Shown here one piece after another: positions 24,664 through 33,763 of a DNA stretch of 59,966 bases; position 1 is the first letter of the stretch, and each line of letters begins with the position of its first letter. Source of the stretch: Bacteroidaceae bacterium (GTDB lineage: Bacteria > Bacteroidota > Bacteroidia > Bacteroidales > Bacteroidaceae); contig JAFYRW010000012.1 in NCBI GenBank assembly GCA_017546785.1, positions 1 to 59,966 of the forward strand. Reading direction: 5' to 3'. The position numbers and the translations under genes were made by a program. Under the pieces are notes generated by a model. The model did not search any database. It was not told the origin of the DNA and saw nothing but the letters and a program-made list of their open reading frames with translations.

Positions 24664-25377
24664 ATGACTAAGTTAAGTGTGAATATCAATAAAGTGGCAA
24701 CTATCAGAAACGCTCGTGGCGGCAATTGCCCCGATCTTCTTCAGGTTGCACGCGACTGCGAAGCCTTTGGTGCCGATGGAATTACGGTTCATCCTCGTCC
24801 CGACGAGCGCCATATACGCCGTTCCGACGTTACCTCGCTTCGTGCCGTTCTTACTACGGAATTCAATATCGAGGGTTATCCCTCTCGCGAGTTTCTCGAT
24901 CTTGTACTCAGAGTGCGTCCCGCACAGGTAACCCTTGTGCCCGATAAGCCCGACCAATTGACCTCTAATGCCGGTTGGGATACAGTAAAGGAGCAGGATT
25001 TCTTGCGTGATATTCTGAATGATATACGTGCTGCTGGTATCCGTAGCTCAATTTTTATTGGAGCCGATGCAAAAATGGCCGAATATGCGGCAAAGGCCGG
25101 TGCCGACCGCGTAGAATTGTACACAGGCCCTTATGCCGAAATGTATTCTAAAAACCGCGAGGAGGCAATAGCTCCCTTTATCGAGACTGCAAAGCAGGTG
25201 CGTCGTATGGGTATTGGACTCAATGCCGGTCACGATCTTAGCCTCGTGAATTTGCACTATTTCGTGAACAATATTCCTTGGGTCGATGAGGTATCTATCG
25301 GCCACGCGCTTATATGCGATGCTCTGTATATGGGTCTTAGAGACACAATCGCAGCATATAAGGAGCAATTGATTTGA
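24664..25377 (+). CDS. pdxJ: Pyridoxine 5'-phosphate synthase
   Basis: 237 residues, TIM barrel. Condenses 1-deoxyxylulose 5-phosphate with 3-amino-2-oxopropyl phosphate in vitamin B6 synthesis. MTKLSVNINKVATIRNARGG, GADGITVHPRPDERHIRRSDV (key His and Arg residues) and LNAGHDLSLVNL are family signatures. An ATG two codons earlier (24658) is equally possible. The next gene, exbB, starts 23 bases later, so B6 synthesis shares a transcript with a TonB system, as in other Bacteroidales. Confidence 0.95.
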   Translation: MTKLSVNINKVATIRNARGGNCPDLLQVARDCEAFGADGITVHPRPDERHIRRSDVTSLRAVLTTEFNIEGYPSREFLDLVLRVRPAQVTLVPDKPDQLTSNAGWDTVKEQDFLRDILNDIRAAGIRSSIFIGADAKMAEYAAKAGADRVELYTGPYAEMYSKNREEAIAPFIETAKQVRRMGIGLNAGHDLSLVNLHYFVNNIPWVDEVSIGHALICDALYMGLRDTIAAYKEQLI

Positions 25378-25400
25378 TAAAATAATAAAAATATTTGACT

Positions 25401-26117
25401 ATGATTTCACTTTTTCAATTTGCACAGGTTGTAGAGGCTGCTCAATTGGCGCAGGATTCAATAAATGTAATGGCCGAGCCTGTTGCGGAGAGTATAAATG
25501 TCTGGGAGCTTGCCGTTAAGGGCGGATGGATTATGTTGTTGCTCGCTCTCTTGTCTATTGTTGGCGTTTACATTTTCTTTGAGCGTCTTATGACATTGCG
25601 CAAAGCACTCAAGCGCAACCCTCTTTTTATGGAGCGCATTCACGATAATATAAAGGACGACGATATTAAGTCTGCAGTGAACTATTGCCGCAACGAGAAT
25701 ACCCCTTTGTCGAGAGTGGTTGAGCGCGGATTGAAGAATTTTCGTCTTTCAATCGAGGCTGTACGCAAAGGCATCGACAATTGCGCCAATCTCGAAATTG
25801 CCAATCTCGAGAAAGGTCTTCCTATTCTATCGACAATAGCGGCCGTTGCTCCTATGCTCGGATTCTTGGGTACTGTAACTGGTATGGTTAGCGCCTTCTG
25901 GGCAATGGCAAATGCCGGAAACAATATCGATGTTTCTCTTTTGGCCGGTGGTATATACGAGGCGATGATTACCACAGTGGGTGGTCTTATTGTAGGTATT
26001 ATAGCAATTTTCTCTTATAATTATCTTGTAACATTGGTCGATAAAGTACAGAATGACCTTGAGGGACAGATAATTACATTTATGGAGATTGTACACGAGA
26101 AAAAGGAGTTACGTTAA
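25401..26117 (+). CDS. exbB: MotA/TolQ/ExbB proton channel family protein
   Basis: 238 residues with three membrane segments (about residues 32-55, 148-175 and 190-215). The conserved channel region LPILSTIAAVAPMLGFLGTV is present. With ExbD it uses the proton gradient to energise the TonB-like protein encoded next. The ATG at 25401 is chosen; a TTG two codons upstream is in frame. Followed by exbD after 40 bases. Confidence 0.92.
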   Translation: MISLFQFAQVVEAAQLAQDSINVMAEPVAESINVWELAVKGGWIMLLLALLSIVGVYIFFERLMTLRKALKRNPLFMERIHDNIKDDDIKSAVNYCRNENTPLSRVVERGLKNFRLSIEAVRKGIDNCANLEIANLEKGLPILSTIAAVAPMLGFLGTVTGMVSAFWAMANAGNNIDVSLLAGGIYEAMITTVGGLIVGIIAIFSYNYLVTLVDKVQNDLEGQIITFMEIVHEKKELR

Positions 26118-26157
26118 TAGGTAACGCTATTGTCCAATAAATTCAAAATAGTTTCCG

Positions 26158-26571
26158 ATGCTTAAAAGAAAGACAAGGACTATAGATGCCTTTTCAATGT
26201 CGTCGATGACTGACATTATATTCCTATTGTTGATATTCTTTATGATAACATCGACAATGGTGACACCTAATGCTATCAAGGTGTTGTTGCCGCAGGGTAG
26301 TCAGCAGACATCGGCAAAGCCTCTTGCCCGCGTAATAATCGACAAGAACCTCAATTTCTATTCGGCTTTTGGCAACGACGATGAGATGCCCATTGTTCCC
26401 GATGAGATTGCCGCATTCTTGCAAGATTGTGCATCGAAAGAGCCCGAAATGTATGTGGCTCTATATGCCGATGAGAGCGTTCCTTATCGCGAAATAGTAA
26501 GAGTGCTTAATATCGCGAATGAAAATAATTTCAAGATGGTGCTTGCTACGCGCCGTCCCGATAAGAAATAA
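26158..26571 (+). CDS. exbD: Biopolymer transport protein ExbD/TolR family
   Basis: 137 residues with one N-terminal membrane segment (about 19-36) containing the essential Asp of the ExbD/TolR motif (SSMTDIIFLLLIFFMITSTM) and a periplasmic domain. Works with ExbB as the proton-driven motor. Its stop codon overlaps the start of the TonB-like gene by one base (TAATG), so translation is coupled. Confidence 0.93.
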   Translation: MLKRKTRTIDAFSMSSMTDIIFLLLIFFMITSTMVTPNAIKVLLPQGSQQTSAKPLARVIIDKNLNFYSAFGNDDEMPIVPDEIAAFLQDCASKEPEMYVALYADESVPYREIVRVLNIANENNFKMVLATRRPDKK

Positions 26572-27377
26572 TGGAAAGATTGGTAGGTTTCATAGGTACT
26601 GTGGTTGTGCATCTGATTGTGCTTCTCATATTGCTGCTTCTTGTAATAGAAAAGCCGCAACAGGAGCCTGAGTCGGGTGTGCCCGTAATTATGGGTAATG
26701 TGGAGAAATCCTCAGGCGACTCGTACACTTATACCGAGGTAAAGGTTGCACCGCGCCCCTCAAAGGTTACTACCGATGTCCCGGAGCCGCAAAAAAGCAA
26801 TACAGAGCCTCTTATAACTCAGAATGACGAGAGCAGCGTAGCTCTGAACAGTGCCGATAAAAAGAAAAACGAGAATGTAAAGCCCAAAAAGAGTCCTCTT
26901 GAGGAGCAGAAGGAGCGTGAGGCTCTCGAGGCGGAGCGCAAGCGTCAGGAGGCGGAGCGCATTGCCCGCGAGGTAAACGCCAAGCTGTCGGGTGCCTTCG
27001 GAAAATCATCGTCAATGAGCGACAGTGGTTCTTCTACCGAAAATAAGGGTGCCGAGGGCTCAATTGAGGGTAACGAGAATATTGGCGTAAGCAAGGGAGT
27101 TGGCAATTATGGTACAGTTGACCTTAATGGCCGTGGCCTTGTCGGTGATTTACCCCGTCCGCAGTATAATGTACAGGACGAGGGTCGTGTGGTTGTTACC
27201 ATAACAGTAAGCCCCGAGGGTGAGGTTATGCGTGCCGAGATTAACTCGCGTACAAACACAACCAATACAGAATTGCGTAAGGCTGCATTGAATGCTGCCC
27301 GAAAAGCACGTTTCAACAAGGTTAATGGTCTCGATAATCAGTCGGGAACAATAACATACTATTTTAAGTTAAGATAA
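26571..27377 (+). CDS. TonB family energy transducer
   Basis: 268 residues: N-terminal membrane anchor (about 8-25), a long charged spacer including a predicted coiled coil (EEQKEREALEAERKRQEAER), a Ser/Gly-rich linker and a C-terminal TonB-like domain (VVVTITVSPEGEV to the end YYFKLR). It carries energy from ExbB/ExbD across the periplasm to outer-membrane TonB-dependent receptors such as SusC-type proteins. Spacer composition resembles TolA in part. A terminator follows. Confidence 0.9.
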   Translation: MERLVGFIGTVVVHLIVLLILLLLVIEKPQQEPESGVPVIMGNVEKSSGDSYTYTEVKVAPRPSKVTTDVPEPQKSNTEPLITQNDESSVALNSADKKKNENVKPKKSPLEEQKEREALEAERKRQEAERIAREVNAKLSGAFGKSSSMSDSGSSTENKGAEGSIEGNENIGVSKGVGNYGTVDLNGRGLVGDLPRPQYNVQDEGRVVVTITVSPEGEVMRAEINSRTNTTNTELRKAALNAARKARFNKVNGLDNQSGTITYYFKLR

Positions 27378-27393
27378 TATAGTAATTTTAGGT

Positions 27394-27439
27394 AAAAGGG
27401 ACGATTCGCGTATAGCGTAATCCTCCCTTTGGCTTTTTT
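27394..27439 (+). terminator. Intrinsic terminator after the tonB operon
   Basis: AAAGGGA (27395-27401) pairs with TCCCTTT (27424-27430); an inner imperfect pairing ATTCGC/GCGTAAT extends it. Six T follow at 27434-27439. Confidence 0.65.
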
Positions 27440-27451
27440 AAACAGGAAACA

Positions 27452-28000
27452 ATGAACAAGATTTATATGTTTTTGGCCGATGGCTTCGAGACAGTAGAGG
27501 CTTTGGCTCCGGTAGATGTTATGCGTCGCGCTGGTCTTAATGTGGTGACAGTATCCATAATGGGTCGCAGAGAGGTGCTCTCGGCGCAGGATATTGCCGT
27601 TGCGACCGATACACTCTTCGAGGAGTGCGACTTTTCCGATGCTGATGCTGTTGTATTGCCCGGAGGCAGTGTAGGAACCGAGAATATGTCGGCGCACGCT
27701 CCCTTGCGTGCTGTTGTCGATAGAATGAACAACGACGGCAAGCTTATTGCGGCAATATGCGCTGCTCCTATGGTTTTTGGACGTATGGGCATATTGCACG
27801 GACGAAAGGCTACCTGTTATCCCGGTTGCGAGTGCGATCTTACCGGCGCTGAATATACAGCGGAGGCGGTGCAGTGCGACAAAAATATGATAACAGCCTG
27901 CGGCCCCGGCGTTTCATTCGATTTTGGCTTTGCTATAGTAGCATATTTCTGTGGCAATCAGGTAGTTGATACATTGCGCTCGCAAATGCAGTTCCAATAA
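27452..28000 (+). CDS. DJ-1/PfpI family protein
   Basis: 182 residues, DJ-1/ThiJ fold. The nucleophile elbow has Cys103 in AAICAAP and the supporting Glu13 in DGFE; the PGG segment (70-72) is also typical. Members act as glyoxalase III, deglycase-like or chaperone proteins; activity here is not certain. It starts just after the tonB terminator and is followed by ispD after 18 bases. Confidence 0.88.
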   Translation: MNKIYMFLADGFETVEALAPVDVMRRAGLNVVTVSIMGRREVLSAQDIAVATDTLFEECDFSDADAVVLPGGSVGTENMSAHAPLRAVVDRMNNDGKLIAAICAAPMVFGRMGILHGRKATCYPGCECDLTGAEYTAEAVQCDKNMITACGPGVSFDFGFAIVAYFCGNQVVDTLRSQMQFQ

Positions 28001-28018
28001 TCCTTTAAGCATAACAGT

Positions 28019-28717
28019 ATGAAAAGATACTTGATAATAGTAGCAGGAGGCAAGGGACTGCGTATGGGTGGAGATACTCCCAAGCAATTCCAATTGATAG
28101 GTGAGCGCCCTGTACTTATGGTTACAATAGAGCGTCTCTACTCAATGGATAACTCATTGCAGATTGTGCTTGTGCTTCCCAAAGAGCACGTAGAATATTG
28201 GCGTGAGCTATGCAAGAGATACGCTTTTCAGGTACCTTTGCAGTTGGCTCAGGGAGGAAACACACGCTTCCACTCGGTGCAGAATGGCCTTGCTATGATT
28301 GATGATATAGAGGATGCTCTTGTCGGAGTACACGATGCTGTCCGTCCTTTTGTGGCTCAGCGAGTGTTCGATGCTGCTTATCGCGAGGCGTGGACTCACG
28401 GTGCGGCAATTCCTATGATTGACGTACAGGATAGTCTGCGACATATTGTAGGCGAGGAGGGTGCAAGCGAGGTAGTTCCCCGCGACCGCTATCGTCTCGT
28501 TCAGACACCGCAGGTATTCAAGCTGTCGCTTTTGCGTCGTGCCTACGAACAACGTTACGTCGAGGAGTTTACCGACGATGCTTCTGTTGTTGAGGCTCTT
28601 GGCGAAAAGGTATATGCCGTAGAGGGTAACAGAGAAAATATAAAACTTACCACTCCTTTTGATATGATGGTGGCAAGTAGCTTAATGGAATGCTGGACGC
28701 AAGAACAAGAAATATAA
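28019..28717 (+). CDS. ispD: 2-C-methyl-D-erythritol 4-phosphate cytidylyltransferase
   Basis: 232 residues. Makes CDP-methylerythritol in the MEP isoprenoid pathway; dxr of the same pathway is elsewhere in the window. The nucleotide-binding loop AGGKGLRMGGDTPKQF and the motifs VHDAVRPFV and TPQVFK are intact. The recG start codon lies inside its last codons (28-base overlap), implying coupling. Confidence 0.93.
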   Translation: MKRYLIIVAGGKGLRMGGDTPKQFQLIGERPVLMVTIERLYSMDNSLQIVLVLPKEHVEYWRELCKRYAFQVPLQLAQGGNTRFHSVQNGLAMIDDIEDALVGVHDAVRPFVAQRVFDAAYREAWTHGAAIPMIDVQDSLRHIVGEEGASEVVPRDRYRLVQTPQVFKLSLLRRAYEQRYVEEFTDDASVVEALGEKVYAVEGNRENIKLTTPFDMMVASSLMECWTQEQEI

Positions 28718-30792
28718 AATTCTTGCCCGGAGTGGGAGAGCAAAGGGCAACGCTGCTTAACAGGGAGTTGGAAATATACTCCTTGTACGACCTTTTGTAC
28801 TACTTTCCCTATCGTTACGTAGACCGTAGTCGTCTTTTCACTGTTGCCGAACTTACCGGCAGTATGCCCTACGTGCAATTGTGCGGAGAGATACGTAGCT
28901 TCGAGGAACTTGGCGAGGGCGCCGGCCGTCGTATAGTGGCCCATTTTACCGATGGTACAGGCTTTGTGGACCTTGTATGGTTCCGAGGCTTACGCTATAT
29001 AAAGAACCGTTATAAATTAGGAACAAAATATGTGGTATTCGGAAAGCCTACCATTTTTGGCGGCAGAGTGAATATCGCGCACCCCGACATTGATGTTGCA
29101 GAATCCCTGCTGCTGAGTGAGATGGGGCTTCAGCCATATTATAACACCACCGAGAAGATGAAGCGTGCGGGGCTTAACTCGCAGGCAATGGCAAAGATAG
29201 TCTCCAGCCTTTTTGCATCGTTGGGCAAAGAGGTTGTCCCCGAGACCCTTACTCCCGAAATAATAACAAAGCATCATCTTATGCCGCTTGCCGATGCCTT
29301 GCGAATAATACATTTTCCAAAGAATCCAGTGGAGCTTCGCGACGCAGAGTATCGTCTGAAATTCGAGGAGCTATTCTATATTCAGCTTAATATACTGCAC
29401 TATTCAAAGGAGAGGACACAGAAATATGTTGGTCACCGTTTCTCAAAGGTGGGCGACATTTTCAACCGTTTCTATAACGAAAATCTCCCCTTTGAGCTTA
29501 CCGGCGCACAAAAAAGGGTGGTAAAGGAGATTCGTCGCGACGTAAACAGCAACCATCAGATGAACCGTCTAGTGCAGGGTGACGTTGGCAGCGGAAAAAC
29601 TCTTGTGGCGTTGCTCTCTATGCTGCTGGCAAAGGATAATGGCTATCAGTCGTGCCTTATGGTCCCAACAGAGATTCTCTCGGAACAGCATTGTGCTACC
29701 TTGCAGCGTATGCTCAAAAATCTTCCGGTGCGTGTGGAGCTTCTTACAGGAAGCACAAAGAGCAAGAAACGCACTGAGATTCTCGAGGGACTCTCCGACG
29801 GATCGATAGATATTCTCGTCAGTACCCACGCTGTGCTCGAGGAGAGAGTGCAATTCCATAATCTGGGCCTTGTGGTCATTGACGAGCAGCACCGCTTCGG
29901 AGTGGTGCAGCGTGCCAAAATGTGGGCAAAGAATAATATCCCGCCGCACGTTCTTGTTATGACGGCAACCCCTATTCCCCGTACGCTGGCAATGACGCTC
30001 TACGGCGACCTTGACGTATCGGTGATTGATGAACTGCCGCCCGGACGTAAGCCAATATCCACTACCCATATTTTTCGCAACAAGATAGACCAGCTATATT
30101 CGTTCATACACAAGCAGCTTCTCGACAAACGTCAGGTATATGTTGTCTATCCGCTTATCAGTGAGAGCGAAAAACTCGACCTTAAAAATCTCGAGGATGG
30201 CTACAAACAGCTATGCAATGTCTTTTGCGACTATAAATTGAGCAAACTGCACGGTAAGATGAAGCCCAGCGAAAAAGATGAACAGATGAGGCTTTTTGCT
30301 TCGGGCGAGACACAGATTCTTGTATCTACAACAGTGATAGAGGTTGGAGTAGATGTTCCCAATGCCACTGTGATGGTAATTGAGAATGCCGAGCGCTTCG
30401 GTCTCTCGCAGCTTCATCAGTTGAGAGGACGCGTGGGCCGTGGAGGCGAGCAATCCTATTGTGTGCTTGTTACCGACTATAAGCTATCGGAAGATACCCG
30501 CAAGAGAATGGAGATTATGACCACCAGCACCGATGGATTCGAGATTGCCGAGGCCGACCTTAAATTACGTGGCCCCGGTGACATTGAGGGTACCCAGCAG
30601 AGTGGAATAGCATTCGACCTTAAAATAGCCAATCTTGCACGCGACGAGCAGTTGTTGCAGTATGTCCGTAATGTCGCACGAGAGGTAGTAGATGCCGACC
30701 CTGAATGTAACTCTTTGGAGTATAAAATCATATGGGATACCTTGCGTACAATAAAGCGCGACAAGAATTGGAATTGGGGTGCAATCTCCTAA
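28690..30792 (+). CDS. recG: ATP-dependent DNA helicase RecG
   Basis: 700 residues: N-terminal wedge/OB domain that binds branched DNA, then two helicase domains. Walker A GDVGSGKT (297-304), the DEQH box (VIDEQHRFGV), TATPIPRT (motif III) and QLRGRVGR (motif VI) are intact. It remodels stalled forks and branch-migrates Holliday junctions. It overlaps ispD. Confidence 0.96.
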   Translation: MLDARTRNIKFLPGVGEQRATLLNRELEIYSLYDLLYYFPYRYVDRSRLFTVAELTGSMPYVQLCGEIRSFEELGEGAGRRIVAHFTDGTGFVDLVWFRGLRYIKNRYKLGTKYVVFGKPTIFGGRVNIAHPDIDVAESLLLSEMGLQPYYNTTEKMKRAGLNSQAMAKIVSSLFASLGKEVVPETLTPEIITKHHLMPLADALRIIHFPKNPVELRDAEYRLKFEELFYIQLNILHYSKERTQKYVGHRFSKVGDIFNRFYNENLPFELTGAQKRVVKEIRRDVNSNHQMNRLVQGDVGSGKTLVALLSMLLAKDNGYQSCLMVPTEILSEQHCATLQRMLKNLPVRVELLTGSTKSKKRTEILEGLSDGSIDILVSTHAVLEERVQFHNLGLVVIDEQHRFGVVQRAKMWAKNNIPPHVLVMTATPIPRTLAMTLYGDLDVSVIDELPPGRKPISTTHIFRNKIDQLYSFIHKQLLDKRQVYVVYPLISESEKLDLKNLEDGYKQLCNVFCDYKLSKLHGKMKPSEKDEQMRLFASGETQILVSTTVIEVGVDVPNATVMVIENAERFGLSQLHQLRGRVGRGGEQSYCVLVTDYKLSEDTRKRMEIMTTSTDGFEIAEADLKLRGPGDIEGTQQSGIAFDLKIANLARDEQLLQYVRNVAREVVDADPECNSLEYKIIWDTLRTIKRDKNWNWGAIS

Positions 30793-30843
30793 AATCATTT
30801 TTAGTAGTATTTAATATAAACTAATGGCTTATTTTTCTTTCTA

Positions 30844-30866
30844 ATAGTAAAATTTTACTATCTTCG
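30844..30866 (+). promoter_or_regulatory. Perfect 18-bp palindrome overlapping the ndk promoter
   Basis: ATAGTAAAATTTTACTAT (30844-30861) is a perfect palindrome. It overlaps the -7 element TATCTTCG (30859-30866) upstream of ndk, so it is well placed to be a repressor operator. Confidence 0.5.
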
Positions 30867-30922
30867 CCATTGAAAGAACTCTTTGCTTGAAGCAAATACT
30901 ATTAACCTAAAAAATAAAAATT

Positions 30923-31396
30923 ATGGAGAAAACTTTAATTCTCATTAAGCCTAATGCGATTCAGCGCGGTATTATGGGAGATATCATTACGCGTTTCGAA
31001 CGTAAAGGCCTGCGTGTCGTTGGTCTCAAGATGATGTTTCTTGACGATGAAATTCTAAAGGAGCATTATGCTCATCTTGTGGAGCGTCCCTTCTACCCCT
31101 ATCTTAAGGCATCTATGCAGGTAGGTCCTGTCGTTGCTTGTTGTCTCGAGGGTGCTGAGGTCGTAGATACCGTACGTCTTATGGTTGGCGCAACAAATTC
31201 GCGTAAGGCTCTTCCCGGAACAATAAGAGGCGACTTTTCGATGAGTGGCGAGCAGAATGTGGTACACGCATCAGACTCTCCCGAAAATGCTCTTATTGAG
31301 ATTAAACGTTTCTTCCGCGACGAGGAACTCTTCGATTACGAGTCGGCTGTCACTCAGTTTGAATATGGCGGCGAGGAGAGCCTCAAATTCAAATAA
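30923..31396 (+). CDS. ndk: Nucleoside diphosphate kinase
   Basis: 157 residues. Transfers the gamma-phosphate between nucleoside triphosphates and diphosphates via a phosphohistidine. The active-site His115 lies in NVVHASDSP, and the N-terminal TLILIKPNAIQRG is characteristic. Slightly longer than the enterobacterial form, as in other Bacteroidales. Monocistronic promoter region upstream. Confidence 0.95.
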   Translation: MEKTLILIKPNAIQRGIMGDIITRFERKGLRVVGLKMMFLDDEILKEHYAHLVERPFYPYLKASMQVGPVVACCLEGAEVVDTVRLMVGATNSRKALPGTIRGDFSMSGEQNVVHASDSPENALIEIKRFFRDEELFDYESAVTQFEYGGEESLKFK

Positions 31397-31435
31397 AAGT
31401 ATAGTATATTCACAAACACAAAAGCACATCAGATA

Positions 31436-32308
31436 TTGAAAACATTTTTTAGGGCACTTATTCTCGCAGCTTTCTTGGTTGCGATAGCTTCGGGTGTAAA
31501 GGCACAGGACCTATTGGCGAGTCAGGCTCCATACGATACTCATATGGAGTTTGTCGATTCAATGGAACTGCGCAATATGCTGTTCAATGAGTCGTATCTC
31601 TACCCGTCGGAGGATCTTTACCCCGAATGGGACAATAATTCACGAGTACATTATAGCGGTAAGCTCCCCGATTCTCTGCGCATAGACCTGCGCGAATTTG
31701 TTATGCCTACAAAAAATGTGAAGGTTACCGATATTTTTGGCTATCGCAGCCGCCGCCGTCGCGTACACAATGGCCTTGATATAAAGGTGCAGAAGGGTGA
31801 TACCATTTATGCACCCTTTAGCGGAAAGGTGCGTACCATTGCCTATCAGCGCCGTGGTTACGGACACTATATTGTGCTGCGACACAATAACGGACTCGAG
31901 ACAGTGTATGCTCACTTGTCGAAGAAACTTGTAAAGGAGAATCAGGTAGTTAAGGCCGGCGATCCAATTGCTCTTGGTGGTAATTCGGGCCGTAGTACAG
32001 GCGCTCATCTTCATTTTGAGACACTAATATGCGGTAAGCCTATAAACCCTGCGCTGATATTCGATTTTAAGAATCAGGGCGTTACAGGCGAATACTACGT
32101 CTATCGCAAGAACAAGCATCAGTCTGTAGACCCAAAGACCGGCAAGGTTGTTGATAGTGACCTACAGCAGTATCACAAAGTGCGTTCGGGAGATACTCTC
32201 TCTAAGATTGCTACCAAATATGGAGTGAGTCTCAGTCAGATATATAAGCTGAATAAGATGAATGCCCGCTCAGTGATACGTCCCGGACAACAGGTAAGAT
32301 ACCGATAA
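31436..32308 (+). CDS. M23 family metallopeptidase with C-terminal LysM domain
   Basis: 290 residues. N-terminal signal peptide (hydrophobic to about residue 20, cleavage near VKAQD), a LytM/M23 domain with the zinc motifs HNGLD and HLHFE, and a C-terminal LysM module (YHKVRSGDTLSKIATKYGVS) that binds peptidoglycan. Predicted periplasmic cell-wall endopeptidase. The only plausible start is TTG at 31436, since no in-frame ATG precedes the signal peptide. A strong bidirectional terminator follows. Confidence 0.9.
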   Translation: MKTFFRALILAAFLVAIASGVKAQDLLASQAPYDTHMEFVDSMELRNMLFNESYLYPSEDLYPEWDNNSRVHYSGKLPDSLRIDLREFVMPTKNVKVTDIFGYRSRRRRVHNGLDIKVQKGDTIYAPFSGKVRTIAYQRRGYGHYIVLRHNNGLETVYAHLSKKLVKENQVVKAGDPIALGGNSGRSTGAHLHFETLICGKPINPALIFDFKNQGVTGEYYVYRKNKHQSVDPKTGKVVDSDLQQYHKVRSGDTLSKIATKYGVSLSQIYKLNKMNARSVIRPGQQVRYR

Positions 32309-32337
32309 AAGGTTTTTGAGAATTATGTAATGATAGT

Positions 32338-32375
32338 AAAAGTTAAAGCCCGAATTTCTTCGGGCTTTAACTTTT
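32338..32375. terminator. Bidirectional intrinsic terminator
   Basis: A perfect 17-bp stem (32338-32354 with 32359-32375) and a 4-base loop, with A/T ends on both sides, between the convergent M23/LysM and alkaline phosphatase genes. Confidence 0.9.
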
Positions 32376-32389
32376 ATGGGATGTTCTTT

Positions 32390-33757
32390 TTAGTATTTTG
32401 CAATTCTCTTTATCATCTTAGGAATATCGGTATTATCTATTACTCCGTTGAACTCCTCGGCTCCCGAGCCTATTGCAAAGAGCGGAACGAATGTTCCCGA
32501 GTGGTTGCCGCTTGCCCACGATAGGGCAGCACTGCGTGCAACAACTGTTCTTGCCACATTGACAAGGGTGTTTAGTAGGTCGTTACGCTTGTCGCCGCTG
32601 CTGTTCATTGCGTCTGTGAACAGTTGCTTAAGGTTCTTTTCAGCCTCGCTGCGAACCTCAGACTCCTTCCATAGACCAAAATTCTCTGTGAGCAGTTCCT
32701 TTGCTTCGTCCCAGCTGAGAGCCTTTTTGTCGGCCGCCTGTCTAATAATCTCCTTCATCTTGTCGGCGCTTACCTTCTGTCCTGCCAATGCCTTGAGATT
32801 CAATGTGTAGTCGGAGCGGTTGCCTAATACAAGGCCGCCTGTTTCGTGGTCGGCTGTTATTATTATAAGAGTCTCCTTGCTGTGTTTCTTGTAAAAGTCG
32901 AGGGCAACGGCAATGGCTCTGTCAAAGTCGAGTACCTCCTGCATCATTGTTGCTGCATCGTTGCTGTGCGACGCATAGTCAATCTTACCGCCCTCAACCA
33001 TAAAGAAGAAGCCTTTCTTGCTCTTTCCTTTCAAAAATTCAATGCCCGCCTCTGTAATCTGTGCAAGAGTAAGGTCGTTGCTGTCGCGGTCAATTGTGTA
33101 GGGAATCTCTGTCGCCACTCTCTCCTGAAAGAGTATCATACGCTCGGCATTGTCGCGTTTCTCCTTGTAGTCCTCGAATCCGCGGGCGATAGAATAGCCC
33201 TGTTCCTCGGCCTTTCTGTAGAGAGTCTCGCGATGATTGTCGCTGATATTTGCAGGGTCGCCTCCGGCATAAAAATCGTATCCGGCAGTGAGCATTTCAT
33301 CGGCTATCTGAGGATAGTTGTTACGGCTATTCTGATGGGCGTAAAAGGCACTCGGTGTCGCGTGATTGATACATACTGTTGTCGATACTCCAACAGCGTA
33401 TCCAGCCTGTTGTGCGGCGTGTGCCACGCTGTAGAGGTTGCTGCCATCAGGTGCGTAGCCAATAGCGCCATTGTAGGTCTTTCCGCCTGTGGCAAGAGCC
33501 GTTCCCGATGCCGCTGAGTCTGTCACTCCATTGCTTGCCGAGTAGGTCGTCACGAATGCCGAATGAGGCAGTCCGGTAAGGTTGAGCTTGTGTGGACGAC
33601 CAATTACTCCCGACATTTCTCCCATAAACAATTCGGTGCCTAAAATGTGGGAAGGTCCCATACCATCGCCAATAAAATAGAATACATACTTAGGACTCTT
33701 TGCGAATCCTACTACTATTACAAATAGCAGTAACAGTGTCGTGGCTGTTCTTTTCAT
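32390..33757 (-). CDS. Alkaline phosphatase
   Basis: 455 residues with a signal peptide (about 1-19). The active-site signature VTDSAASGTALATGGKT carries the nucleophile Ser81, and FIGDGMG (Asp31) and TADHETGG hold metal ligands; this is the PhoA-type fold. It hydrolyses phosphate monoesters in the periplasm. It begins 6 bases after the serpin stop codon and appears to be the last gene of the envelope operon. No Pho-type operator was recognised. Confidence 0.93.
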   Translation of the reverse strand: MKRTATTLLLLFVIVVGFAKSPKYVFYFIGDGMGPSHILGTELFMGEMSGVIGRPHKLNLTGLPHSAFVTTYSASNGVTDSAASGTALATGGKTYNGAIGYAPDGSNLYSVAHAAQQAGYAVGVSTTVCINHATPSAFYAHQNSRNNYPQIADEMLTAGYDFYAGGDPANISDNHRETLYRKAEEQGYSIARGFEDYKEKRDNAERMILFQERVATEIPYTIDRDSNDLTLAQITEAGIEFLKGKSKKGFFFMVEGGKIDYASHSNDAATMMQEVLDFDRAIAVALDFYKKHSKETLIIITADHETGGLVLGNRSDYTLNLKALAGQKVSADKMKEIIRQAADKKALSWDEAKELLTENFGLWKESEVRSEAEKNLKQLFTDAMNSSGDKRNDLLNTLVNVARTVVARSAALSWASGNHSGTFVPLFAIGSGAEEFNGVIDNTDIPKMIKRIAKY

Positions 33758-33763
33758 ATTATT

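Noticed and set aside
27394..27439. Riboswitch in front of the DJ-1 gene
   Set aside because: The structure has a stem followed by a T-run directly after the tonB stop, so a plain terminator explains it.
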